From Thozetella sp. PMI_491 (taxonomy: Eukaryota > Ascomycota > Sordariomycetes > Chaetosphaeriales > Chaetosphaeriaceae), in NCBI GenBank assembly GCA_021432635.1, contig MU270020.1, forward strand, positions 124,001 through 188,000: a stretch of DNA of 64,000 nucleotides. Reading direction: 5' to 3'. The notes under the pieces were generated by a model. It did not search any database and was not told where the DNA came from. It worked only from the letters and a program-made list of their open reading frames with translations. Both the position numbers and the translations under genes were made by a program. Below, one piece after another: positions 22,492 to 33,068 of this stretch. Each line of letters begins with the position of its first letter. Position 1 is the stretch's first letter.

Positions 22492-23735
22492 TCACTCTTG
22501 GGGTGAGTGAGCTTGCAGTTGCTCTTGGTCTGAAGGAATCACTGCACTGCTGCTATGCCTTCTGTCCATTCGTCTCCTCCATGGGCTGTATAAGATGACT
22601 GATCCAATACCGACAACGAGAAAGAGACCACAAATGGAGCCGCCAATGATGTCAAAGTTGTCGCCGATGGCACTCACGCCGTCCCAGAAGCTGCCTTCGG
22701 GCTCTGCCACATTTTGGACCAGAGAGAGCACTTGAATGATGCCGATGAATGCGGCCACGAAGACTGTAATGCCGGTGAGAACAATCGAGTAATACAAGAT
22801 AGCAACGACGTCCCGAGCGAAAGCCTTGGAAGTGTAGAGAGCCATCATCAGGGCGCCATCGGTGGTATCTAAGAGGCACATGCCGGCTTCGGTGCGTGGC
22901 CTAGTCAGTCGCACATTCCAATGGTAATCGATAGGGCGTTAGCTAGATACAACTCACCAGTAAAAAGAAGAGGAAAGATCATGATAATCCAGAGGCTTGT
23001 GCCCGAGGCACCCTCGATACTAGCTATCCCGAGCAGTGCGACTTCCGAGCTGGTATCAAATCCTAGCCCGAACATGATGCCCAAGGGGAACATCTTCCAG
23101 GGTCGGTCCACGACTTTGAACAGCCCCCGGAACACATTGGCCAGGAAGCCTCCGCCTTCGAGCTGCAAGCCGGCCGCGGCCGCAGCACCGCCGTCGTCCG
23201 CCTCGGTGGCGTCCTCCGCCCTGGCCGCACGCTCTCGCTGCTCGGCCAGCGCCGCCCGCAGGCGCTTGACGAGACCCACCATCACCCAGCTGTTGCCGGC
23301 GCAAAGGATCAGGAGGAAGGCGGCCGACACGCTAGTGCCGATGATGCCGCCGACACGCTGGAAGTCGCCGAAGTGGTTCTCTAGGGCGCCCGACGTGGCA
23401 GCTACCACGATGCACGTGATGACGACGATGGTGGAGTGGCCTAGGCTGAAGAAGGTGCCTACAGCCACCGGGCGCTGGCCTGACGCGATCAGGCGCCGGG
23501 TCATCAGGTCGATGGCGCTGATGTGGTCGGCGTCCAGGGCATGGCGCAGGCCGAGCGTGTACGACAGCACGGCCGTGCCGATCAGCTTAGGGAAGTAGTG
23601 CAGCGCGATGCCCACGGCCGCCCACACGATGGCGTTCACAAGGACCAAACAGCCGATGAGTGCCGCGGCCGGGGTCGGGATCGCGCTGAGTGGGCCCGGC
23701 AGCGGAGGAAGGCTTGAGAGGCGTGGGAAGCGCAT
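22492..23735 (-). CDS. NicO/NiCoT-family nickel-cobalt transporter
   Basis: High-affinity Ni2+/Co2+ permease of the HoxN/NixA type, in the plasma or an internal membrane, likely feeding nickel to urease. Two exons, 23735-22958 and 22886-22492, with a 71-nt intron, give 390 aa. The family signature in helix 2, H-X4-D-H, is present as HALDADH (residues 65-71), followed by the second motif FFSLGHSTIVV. GIMFGLGFDTSSEVALL and, across the splice, LLFTAGMCLLDTTDGALM match the other conserved helices. A long Ala/Asp/Glu-rich cytoplasmic loop separates the two halves. The splice acceptor chosen (CCGAAG) restores the TAGM motif exactly. It converges on the glycosidase-like gene, leaving only about 180 bp between stops. 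Confidence 0.93.
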
Positions 23736-24673
23736 GGCGACAGCGGTACGGGCGTGAAGCCTCCCACCAGGATAGAGAAGCGAGGGTCAGTATATGCACC
23801 TAGAGGCGCCTTGAAGGAAACAATGTTTGATGCTTTTTTTTTATATTCCTAGTTTGGACCTGTGGCCTGAAGGCACAATCTCTACCTTTGTGTCTTTGTT
23901 CGGCCCCGCTCCGTGAATAAGTAGTACCCTGCTTCGAAGAAGCTACCCCTCTTCTGTACCTAGATAAGGTTACCTTATCTTGTCGAGACACGGGGGTTGA
24001 CTCGATTGCTACATGTAAAATAGCGGCCGAAAGCGGAAGCGTGGGGCGCTTACTGGAGCCGCAGAGTTGGCGCTGGGGGCTGCGGCCAATAGCTATAGCC
24101 CTGAAGTGAATGGTGTGATATTTGAATCATCTAATGCCTGTGTTTGTATTGCTATCGAGCATGCCGTTTGCTGAGTCGGTGGGCCTCCTCCGCCAGGCCA
24201 CCACCCTCTTCGGCAATAAGAACCTCTTGCAGCATGCTCAAGCCCCAGAGCAGCTAACTACCGCTAATTGAAACTCGGGGAGAGTTGTCAAGTTTGTTCT
24301 TTTATGGTATATCAGAGTTGGATAAAGATAATAGATGGTGTTCTCATACCCCACATAGAGCATAGTGGCTTGCAAATGCCTTGGCAGCGTGTTGCCGTTA
24401 CTCCGGAACCATGTCGCTGAACCTTTCAGTTTGCGTGCTGATCCGTTATTCAGCACGACACATCACATAGTTGATGTTTAATCACGGGACATGCTAACTA
24501 GATCACGACCCCCAAGGGTTTACATCAGCTGTAGAATAGCTGTTTGACCACGGGAATAGCGCTTCCTGGAAGTATCAGGCTCCCCGCAATGTCAGCCATG
24601 CGACCCGTGAGCTCGTAATATTCACAAGAGCCTCTTCTTCCTACCCTATCAGAGAGTTTGTAGGCGGTACGAC
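23736..24673. other. Spacer between transporter and HET gene
   Basis: About 940 bp with a T run near 23833 and moderate AT content. It should hold the transporter promoter and the HET gene 3' UTR. No additional gene is seen. Confidence 0.5.
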
Positions 24674-27109
24674 TTAACCGAACCAGAACCTTTTCCTTTT
24701 CGGCATCGCCTTTGCAACCTCCGCCAACTGAGCCGCTGGAACACTGATCTCGACATGATCCACCCGATATGCCACTCCATTCTTCCATTCCAGTAAAAGG
24801 AGTTCCCATAGCACCTGTTCAAGGTACTCGGCCCGATACAGCAGCAGATACTCGCTCGGCTGTTCCCCACACTTCTCCCAGATCTCCTCCGCATGCGCTG
24901 CCGTCGTAGTATGCATGAAGTATTCTCCATCTCCCATCATGACCTTAAGCGCCTCGTCTCCGCCCAGGCCCTTCAGCCTTAATGTAAGCACAATGCCCTC
25001 TATCACTAACAGCTCTGGGCCATGAATCCCATCTCTCACCTCTTGCAAACTTACCGCCCCGGTCACATCCTCGAACTCGAGGTCCCGCACCTTCAACGTC
25101 TCTATATCCCCCGACATGCCCTTCCACGGGTCTCTGTATCCGTCTTCCTGTTGCCACTCACCCAACACAACAAATTCTCCTTCGTCTCCACTTGCCATCT
25201 CCTCAACCTTTAGCCACGGCACCCAAAACGGCCTCCCATCCTCCTCCACCTGCCAGTCGGGGTAGCCGGGCGGTGTTGCTGCACCCCTTTCCAACACCCC
25301 ATCATAACCAGCCCACGACCAGCTGGGAAAATCTGGGTCTCTCGCTACTGGCTCTGCAACCCTCCACGCGAGCGCGAACAGGAAGTCGCACAGCGGTAGG
25401 CCAGACCGGAACTCCGTCCCGAACCCAGCCGAAAGCAACGAGACAATAGCGTGGAATCCATTGAGCGAGTCGGAGAAGAAGCTGAGGTGGCGGGACTTGT
25501 ACTCTTCGAGAAGGGAACGGTATATGGCGACGCGCCGTGAAGGAAGGCGCATTGGCCCGTCAGAGGCTAGAGTGGAAAAGTCAATCCGAAACTCTCCCTG
25601 GGGCATTTCCGGATCGATTAGGAGATTGGGAAGCTTGTCTGGATCCTCAGGAACTGGCCTAGTAGGGAGATGGGCACGGAGGACTTCAGAAGTCTGATAT
25701 TCCGCACACTCGAAGTAGACCTGGGACTGCGTGAAGAACAGCTTCCGGCGGGAGAGGAGAGCCTCTTGGAGCACCCAGGCGCGGCTGCTCCAGGGTGACT
25801 GGCGGGTGTAGGCTGCAAGGGCAGGGAGGGTGGAAACGAGGATGGTCGATTCATCGAGAGTACAGCGGAACTGTGAGATAGAGCGATCGATACTGACGCC
25901 TGAGAGGCCAGAGAGCGCGGAAGTACCGGAGAGGTTGATGATGGTGACGTATGCGGAGCGATAGATCGATGCCATGATGTTTATCTGGCTGGCCTTATGC
26001 TCTTCGGACTCTTGATCGATGCAAAGAGAATCAACCCAAAGGTAGCGAAAGCCAAGAGTGCGGACGACGGTCATGGCGTCTTCGATAGTGGCTGGTAGAG
26101 GCGGAAGTGGGCTCCAGAGGGCGACGCTCGCTTGGCGGACGCGGCCCCAGACGTAGCTCAAGGCGACGTAGTGAGAAGATATATTTGGATCGTAAGGGAC
26201 AACCATACGGTCTTGGACATCAACTAGCCGGATCCGGGAGAGTGTCTCCATATCGTGCTCAGGGGTGCATGATGGGTGGTTGGAGACACAACCGCGAATC
26301 CAGGAGCCAATTAGCGCATAGTCTGGTCTCGCAGTGACAAGAGAGCAGGAAAACTCGTTTGCTTGTGCTTCTCCGTCAGGTGCTTGCTGATAGCTGGAGA
26401 TTCCCATACGAATTCCCAGATTGTGCACCTGCACATGGTCTGCACTCCCGGTCAAGAACAGACTCCGCTTGTAGCCTGACAGATCGCCCATTTCATGCAT
26501 CATCAAACTGACGGCATCCATCCTATTTGGCATTTTGACGGTTGTGATAAACGGGGTGATCACTCTCAAGATGTACAGCTCCCGCCAGCTCCCCGGCCGA
26601 AAACGGAGAGCCGAGGCCAGCAACATCTTGCACACGGGACAGTTGCTCAGAAACTGGACACCGTCTCCGCGGCCGAGCCAGGCCGCGATATCGATGGCTT
26701 CGCCATACAATGGAGGAGCTCGCATGGACTCAGGCATATGTGGCTGGAGAGTTTGGTAGGGCCTGTTGAGAAGATTGGGAATGTAAAGATCGCGGCACCG
26801 CTTGCAAGTTTGATCGCGATGTTTGTCCCTGGCAAACTGTGCATGTAGGGAGTGGAGGAAGTCGTCAAGGGAGGGATCATCTGTGATTATGTCGAGTCCG
26901 AAACCCAGGTCGAGCCCTGGTGTAGGGCAGTCTTTTATCAGATGCGAGAAAGTCCTACACTGGAAGCACCATGGCAGGGGCGGCCCTTCGATGGCCGCAA
27001 GACTCTCTTCGGAAGATGGAGTCGGCACAGAAGTTGGTTTATGGCCAAGCAACTTGGGGTTGCGTCTTGGCAGCTCCTTGATTGAACCGTGGAATGGACG
27101 TATCTCCAT
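24674..27109 (-). CDS. HET-domain (heterokaryon incompatibility) protein with N-terminal CCHC zinc-knuckle-like motif
   Basis: Single-exon gene; the first in-frame ATG is at 27109 (MEIRPFHGS), giving 811 aa. The HET domain begins at about residue 313 with HYVALSYVWG, followed by IEDAMTVVRTLGFRYLWVDSLCIDQ and SIYRSAYVTIINLSG, ending with SPWSSRAWVLQEALLSRRKLFF at about 465. HET domains act as death effectors, probably TIR-like, in non-self recognition in moulds. Upstream there are three Cys clusters: C48-X2-C51-X4-H56-X4-C61, an exact CCHC knuckle spacing, C102/C105 and C157/C160 (NCPVCKMLL). The C-terminal third is unannotated and Trp/Glu-rich. The gene is divergent from the NLR at 28075, the arrangement expected for a sensor/effector pair, though pairing is inference. 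Confidence 0.92.
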   Translation of the reverse strand: MEIRPFHGSIKELPRRNPKLLGHKPTSVPTPSSEESLAAIEGPPLPWCFQCRTFSHLIKDCPTPGLDLGFGLDIITDDPSLDDFLHSLHAQFARDKHRDQTCKRCRDLYIPNLLNRPYQTLQPHMPESMRAPPLYGEAIDIAAWLGRGDGVQFLSNCPVCKMLLASALRFRPGSWRELYILRVITPFITTVKMPNRMDAVSLMMHEMGDLSGYKRSLFLTGSADHVQVHNLGIRMGISSYQQAPDGEAQANEFSCSLVTARPDYALIGSWIRGCVSNHPSCTPEHDMETLSRIRLVDVQDRMVVPYDPNISSHYVALSYVWGRVRQASVALWSPLPPLPATIEDAMTVVRTLGFRYLWVDSLCIDQESEEHKASQINIMASIYRSAYVTIINLSGTSALSGLSGVSIDRSISQFRCTLDESTILVSTLPALAAYTRQSPWSSRAWVLQEALLSRRKLFFTQSQVYFECAEYQTSEVLRAHLPTRPVPEDPDKLPNLLIDPEMPQGEFRIDFSTLASDGPMRLPSRRVAIYRSLLEEYKSRHLSFFSDSLNGFHAIVSLLSAGFGTEFRSGLPLCDFLFALAWRVAEPVARDPDFPSWSWAGYDGVLERGAATPPGYPDWQVEEDGRPFWVPWLKVEEMASGDEGEFVVLGEWQQEDGYRDPWKGMSGDIETLKVRDLEFEDVTGAVSLQEVRDGIHGPELLVIEGIVLTLRLKGLGGDEALKVMMGDGEYFMHTTTAAHAEEIWEKCGEQPSEYLLLYRAEYLEQVLWELLLLEWKNGVAYRVDHVEISVPAAQLAEVAKAMPKRKRFWFG

Positions 27110-28074
27110 GGTTGGTGATGACTGCAATAGTCACAATCTTCGTTGCTGTAAGTTGACCTACAGGCCCTGCGCTCTCAGGCGGAATGCCGCTAAGAACGCC
27201 CGGCTGTTGGGTTCTTATGTACCCCGCGAAGGTTCCCACGTGACTTCGAAGTGCTCTCCAAGTTCTCTCGTTACTGTGGCAGTGTGCAGAGCTGAACATG
27301 CAAATATCACGGGACCTACACAACTCCAGGCAGTGCTAACCACATAGGGACCTAGGACTTAGGCATCAGGCAATCTGGGAACAGGGCGGAAGAACAAGGG
27401 GAGCGCAACTATATTTACGTCAACCCCGCCGCTTCGCCTTTCGTGGATGCACCCCTTCCTCCTAAATTGAGACGTGTTCTTGCTGACCCTTTCAGCAGGT
27501 GTAGTAGGTACTAGCTCGAAGGTTCACGAAATTTCACAACATCTAGCAGTTCCACATAGAAATCCGCCTTCGGTCAGTTTATAACCACATCTCGAGGGAC
27601 TGCTAGATTAGCCATCCGCTGAGAGAAATCATTTTGCGTGCAACTTACTCGCCATTTCCTGTTGTGTTTCCACCAAGTCGCACGGTTCAACTTTCTCCCA
27701 ACGCTTTCCCATCGCCTGATTCCCATGATATTGTTGTATGTATACCTAAAACTAGATGTAGAGCACTGAAGTCGCGCAACGGCGGATGCGAAACCCGGAT
27801 CGCAAGCGATAGGCTGGATCTTGCTGAAAGCCTTCATGGTTTGTGATTCGTTACATGCAGCACGGTGGTAGATTCGAAATGGTTGGCTACAGCATGACAA
27901 GGCGTCAGTTAGGTTTCAGCCTGCTTGCAGGCTGCCTCTCCCCTCTCGATTTCAATTCGTGAAAATTTCGTTCTTCTACCAGACCTAGCATTTACGCTCT
28001 CCGAAATATATTGGCTCGATTGCCCCCGTATCGTTCTCAACTTGCACCTGCAGCTGATTCAATCCCCCGAGGCG
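27110..28074. other. Divergent promoter region between HET and NLR genes
   Basis: About 965 bp between the two start codons. It contains short open frames on both strands without recognisable domains. I see no gene. Confidence 0.5.
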
Positions 28075-31000
28075 ATGCGCAAACTATTTTCGCGAAAGAA
28101 ACGGCATCCAGTGGTCGACGTGCCCCAACGAAGCACGGATTCGGGTTCAGTCAATCTGCCACCACAAGCCGAATCGGATCCCGGCTCGTCCGAGGTCCTC
28201 CCCGTCTCTTCTTTCCCGGAAGGAGTGAAATTACTCCACAACTGCCCGGACGCTGTCGTGGACATCTGCTTTGTCCACGGTCTGACTGGGAACCGCGACA
28301 ACACATGGACAGCTGACGGGCAGACCGCGCCGTGGCCAAAGACCCTCCTCCCGTCGAAGCTCGGCAACGCGCGTATACTGACTTTCGGATACAACGCATA
28401 TCTCATAAATAACGCAGCTCAGGATCGTCTCATCAATCATGCTAGCAATCTTCTAAAGGATTTAGCAGATGATAGAACTGAGTGCGATGCGTCATCTCGT
28501 CCTATCATTTTTGTGGCCCACAGCTTGGGCGGGATTGTATGCAAAAAGGCCCTCCTGCTCTCCCGCACTAGCCGCCAGAACCACCTTCGGAGCATATTTG
28601 AGAACACAAAAGGCATCGTTTTCATGGGAACTCCCCACAGGGGTGCTTGGATTGCGAACTGGGCCCAGATACCGATTTCAGCACTCGGTTTTATGAAAGC
28701 GACAAATCCAGCACTCTTAAACATCCTAAAGCCAGACGACGACCTGCTCAGGGACATTCGGGACCAGTTTGCTGAAATGATCCTAGAAGGAACTCACTCC
28801 ATGAGAGTCGCTTGTTTCTGTGAAGGGCTTCCGCTGTACAAAAGGCTCATGGTTGTTCCTCGAGACTCGGCCGCTCTCGACGGCCACGAACGATACACAA
28901 TCTCTGCCAACCACAGGGATATGGTCAGATTTGCCTCTGCGGAAGAGGCGGGATTCAAGCGATTAGTCGGAGAACTGAGCAGATGGATATCAGAATTAGG
29001 TGAAGAGGATCAAATCAATTTTCTAAGCCGGTTCAACTAACCATTCAAACATAGAGCCGCTAGAGCCGCCAGAGCCGTCGGACCCATCTGAAGCAGTACA
29101 GTTGTCGAAAGACTGCTTAGACTGCCTAAAATCTCTGGCTTATCCACAAATGTATAGTCGTTACCACGACATCGATCGCCCCGCTAATGGGACGTGCGAG
29201 TGGTTGCTTCAACACGAGACGTATAGACGCTGGGCCGCTGGCGATCGAGGCCTGCTCTGGATCAAAGGGAAACCCGGATCTGGAAAATCAACATTGATCA
29301 AAAGTGCCCTTGAAAATAACAAGGCAATGCGTGATGATCTCGTATTGTCTTTCTTCTTCCATGGCCGTGGCGATGAACTTCAGAGGACTCCCCTTGGCCT
29401 CATCCGCGCACTTCTTCATCAGGTCCTCGCAAAGGCTCCTTGGACACTGTCAGATCTCGTCGGTATCTTTAAGAGAAAGTGTAGCGAGATCGGTGAGCCC
29501 GGGGAAAAGTGGCAATGGGACCCTCAAGAGCTCATGGGCTTCTTTGAACTCTCTCTACCAAAGATCTTGGAGGCTTACTCGGTCTGGCTATTTATTGATG
29601 CATTAGACGAGTGTGGCGAAAGCAATGCAACCAGTCTTGTCAGAAGCTTCACTTCATTGCTCAGGGACCGATTGCCCCTTTCTAGCAGCTTAAAGCGGTT
29701 TCATATCTGCTTCGCATGTCGCCCTTACCCGATTTTATCTATTGATGATCATTTCGAGATCGCCCCTGAAAACGAAAACGATGAAGATATCTCGACCTTT
29801 GTGGAGACCTGCCTTTCTCAGGCCAACGTCCCTACGACATCGAAAATCTCATCTATGATCATCACCAGGGCTTCAGGAGTTTTCCTGTGGGCACGTCTTG
29901 TCGTGGACATAGCCACCCGTCTCCACTGCGAGGGCCGATCACTTGCTATAATTGCAACCCAAATACAGCGGATTCCTAAAGAGTTATACAGACTATATCA
30001 ACAACTTCTCAATACGATGGAAGAAGAGCGTCCAACCTCTCTAAAGCTAATTCAATGGATCTGCTTTGCCATGCGACCGTTATCGTTAGATGAAATGCGG
30101 TGGGCGATGGTTCTCGAGACAGGTTGCTCGTTTGGGTCATTGAAGGAATACGAAAACATCGATGAATGGATACCTGATAATGACAGGATGAAGAGGCGAG
30201 TTCAAACGCTGAGCTGCGGTCTTGCTGAGGTCACTCTATCATCCGATAGGCTGGTTGTCCAGTTTATCCACCAATCTGTTAAAGACTATTTCCTCAGCGA
30301 GGGCCTATTCTTGCTAAACAGGAGTCCAGCCTCAACCGACACAGTACCTGAAATGGCACACTTTCAAATATTCAGGATTTGCGTCGCCTATATAGCGATG
30401 GAGGAAATTTGTCGGTCGAAAAGCTACACAGACAACAAATTTCCATTCTTGCGTTACGCTACGACTTCATGGGTATCACACTTGAAAGCGAGCAATACCG
30501 AGAATATCCCGCACGAGCATCTGTTGGATTTGGTTGCTAAGCTATCTCCTACTTTTATGGAACATTGGGCGGCGGCCTACCATCAACTCGATCGTTGGTC
30601 CAGCAACTGTCCACGCCGAATAATAAAATTAGTTCACGTTATATCGAGATATGGAATTACTGGGTTGTTACTACCACTAATAAGTCAAGAAGAAAAACAC
30701 ATGGGTATTAATGTCAGGGATGGCGCTGGCTGGACGCCGCTGTCATATGCTGCCGAGAAGGGGCACGAGGGGTTTGCGGATCTCCTCATTACAAGCGGCG
30801 CTGAGGTTGATTCGAAATGTGGTGCCGGCCNNNNNNNNNNNNNNNNNNNNNNNNNNNNNNNNNNNNNNNNNNNNNNNNNNNNNNNNNNNNNNNNNNNNNN
30901 NNNNNNNNNNNNNNNNNNNNNNNNNNNNNNNNNNNNNNNNNNNNNNNNNNNNNNNNNNNNNNNNNNNNNNNNNNNNNNNNNNNNNNNNNNNNNNNNNNNN

Positions 31001-31693
31001 NNNNNNNNNNNNNNNNNNNNNNNNNNNNNNNNNNNNNNNNNNNNNNNNNNNNNNNNNNNNNNNNNNNNNNNNNNNNNNNNNNNNNNNNNNNNNNNNNNNN
31101 NNNNNNNNNNNNNNNNNNNNNNNNNNNNNNNNNNNNNNNNNNNNNNNNNNNNNNNNNNNNNNNNNNNNNNNNNNNNNNNNNNNNNNNNNNNNNNNNNNNN
31201 NNNNNNNNNNNNNNNNNNNNNNNNNNNNNNNNNNNNNNNNNNNNNNNNNNNNNNNNNNNNNNNNNNNNNNNNNNNNNNNNNNNNNNNNNNNNNNNNNNGT
31301 GGTGCCGGCCGGACGCCGCTGTCGTATGCTGCTTGGGCCGGGCACGAGGCGGTTGCCAAGCTCCTAATTACAAGCAGCGCTGAGGTTGATTCGAAATGTG
31401 GTGCCAGCCGGACGCCGCTGTCGTATGCTGCTGATTATGGGCACGGGGCGGTTGCCAAGCTTCTAATTACAAGCGGCGCTGAAGTTGATTCGAAATGTGG
31501 TGTCGGCCGGACGCCGCTGTCGTATGCTGCTGAGGAGGGGCACGAGGCGGCTGCGAAGCTCCTAATTACAAGCGGCGCTGAGGTTGATTCGAAATGTGGT
31601 GCCGGCCAGACGCCGTTGTCGTATGCTGCTAATGACGAGCACGAGGCGGTGATGAAGTTGCTTCAGTCGTCAAAGTCTCTAGCTCCGTATTGA
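28075..31693 (+). CDS. NLR-like STAND protein: serine esterase-like + NACHT + ankyrin repeats
   Basis: Fungal NOD-like receptor. The first in-frame ATG is 28075 (MRKLFSRKKR). Exon 1 (28075-28999) joins exon 2 (29055-31693) across a 55-nt intron with GTGAAG donor, perfect ACTAAC branch and CATAG acceptor; the frame is kept, giving about 1187 aa including an assembly gap. Domains: an alpha/beta-hydrolase (DUF676/PGAP1-like) with CFVHGLTGNRDNTW, nucleophile elbow VAHSLGG (Ser150) and GTPHRG; a Pro/Glu linker EPLEPPEPS; a NACHT NTPase with P-loop GKPGSGKST (about 380-388) and Walker B LFIDALDECG (about 487); a helical region; then 33-residue ankyrin repeats from about residue 860. Such proteins oligomerise on ligand binding and trigger death or defence. 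The intron lies between esterase and NACHT, so unspliced reading would split it into two proteins. Confidence 0.93.
30722..31691 (+). repeat. Near-identical 99-bp ankyrin repeat array (coding)
   Basis: Units begin at 30722, 30821, then after the gap at 31301, 31400, 31499 and 31598, exactly 99 bp apart. Each encodes one 33-aa ankyrin repeat of the form GAGxTPLSYAAxxGHEAVAKLL. The post-gap units differ at only a handful of bases, far more alike than normal ankyrin repeats, which implies recent duplication or gene conversion. Confidence 0.93.
30831..31298. other. Assembly gap (468 N)
   Basis: A run of 468 undetermined bases inside the ankyrin array. The flanking repeat phase (30821 to 31301) is 480 bp, which is not a multiple of the 99-bp unit, so the N count is probably an estimate rather than the real length. 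Confidence 0.98.
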
Positions 31694-32309
31694 TTCTATC
31701 TAGCATTCTTATTTTATCATAGCATTAACAGAAAGGAGTCTGGGGGCTGGGGAAGCTATATAGTTGCCAATTCTCTTCTAGAGCCTTCGAATCAGGTGAT
31801 TGAAATGGAGACATATCTTTCTGCACACCTGCCAGGCACAATTGATCTGCATACTCACTGCTCACAATTGTCGCCGAGTGGGGATACGAAACTGGTCTGG
31901 TAGTGTAGAAGACTTTATTTTCGAGCTAGTTGACTTCAATTACTACAAAACCCTCAGATGTGCCTTTCTTTATGCTCACAAGTGCGCGGCGTGGTACAGC
32001 TGGCTTCCTAGCGGGCGGTAATTTCCTACTGGCTAGAATACAGAGTGTGACGGGAAAGGAATGCAAGCAGCAGAGATGAAGAGACTAGAGGTTTAGCAAA
32101 GCGTCAACTTTGACATCCCACAGCAGGCAGTGCGAACTACGAGCTTAGTGAAGAGCACCTAGGAAGAGGTGTCGTGGAGGAACCCCCTGATTGGAGGTGG
32201 ACGTAGGTCACGTGTGGCGAAGGGGATCCAAAAACAATGCAGGCTGTCGGTTGACCGTCGCTCGACACAATAGAGCCTGACCCCCTGACAAGAGATTTAC
32301 CCAAAAAAT
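31694..32309. other. Spacer between NLR and ubiquitin hydrolase genes
   Basis: About 615 bp holding the NLR 3' UTR and the promoter of the next gene. No coding or structured element is seen. Confidence 0.5.
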
Positions 32310-33068
32310 ATGGACAAGGCGTTTATCCCGCTCGAGTCTAATCCGGACGTGTTCAACGAACTCGCGGATGTCCTAGGTGCCCCGCCAGAGCTGACGTTTG
32401 AAGATGTCTTGACGCTAGACGAACCTGACTTCCTGCCACGCCCGGCACTTGCTTTGATCCTAGTCTTCCCTGGCTCCAGAAACTTCGGATCTAGGACGAG
32501 CGGCCTTGAGGTATCTCGCCTCGAGTACTCCGGCAGCGGCGAAAGCGAGCCGGTTGTCTGGTTCAAGCAGACCATCCACAACGCTTGTGGGCTCTATGCG
32601 ATGCTCCATGCGCTAAGCAACGGCGAAGCACGAGGGCTGCTGAGTAAGTTTTAGCCAACTCAAGAGGCGCCCCGCGCAATGCTCACCTTGGCACCAGAAC
32701 CGGGCAGTCTACTACACCGTCTCCTAGAAACATGCATCCCTCTAGCCCCACAGCCACGTGCCCAGGCGCTCGAGGACTCAGCTGAGCTGGAGCAAGCCCA
32801 TGCCAGTGTCGCATCGAAAGGAGACTCGGCGGTGCCGGAGAGTGCTGAAGTGGAGGTTGAGTTTCACTACATCTGCTTCGTGAAGTCGGAGAAGGACGGC
32901 CATGTGTATGAGCTGGATGGCGACTGGAGGGGACCTATTGACACGGGAGTGGTTTTGGAACCAGGAGAGGATTTGCTGAGTCCCAAAGCAGCGCGGCTGG
33001 CCCAGGATCTGATTGCCCATACTGACGGGAACATCAACTTCAACATCCTTGCCCTGGTTAGGCGGTAG
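32310..33068 (+). CDS. Ubiquitin C-terminal hydrolase (UCH, peptidase C12)
   Basis: Small deubiquitinating enzyme of the UCH-L3/Yuh1 type that releases ubiquitin from small C-terminal adducts. Two exons, 32310-32643 and 32698-33068, with a 54-nt intron (GTAAGT...CACCAG), give 234 aa, the normal family length. The N-terminus WxxLE-like segment FIPLESNPDVFNELADVLG is typical. The oxyanion Gln87 and catalytic Cys93 lie in FKQTIHNACGLYAMLHAL; the catalytic His is in FHYICFV and the Asp in YELDGDWRGP. After the intron the crossover-loop region PGSLLHRLLE...LEDSAELEQAH is conserved-looking. No C-terminal ULD extension as in UCH37. I consider it a functional housekeeping gene. Confidence 0.95.

Noticed and set aside
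30685-31383. Open frames crossing the N gap on both strands
   Set aside because: They are open only because undetermined bases cannot give stop codons; the ankyrin frame on the plus strand is the coding one.
30722-31691. CRISPR-like spaced repeats
   Set aside because: The 99-bp repeats are head-to-tail, coding and without spacers: ankyrin units of the NLR.
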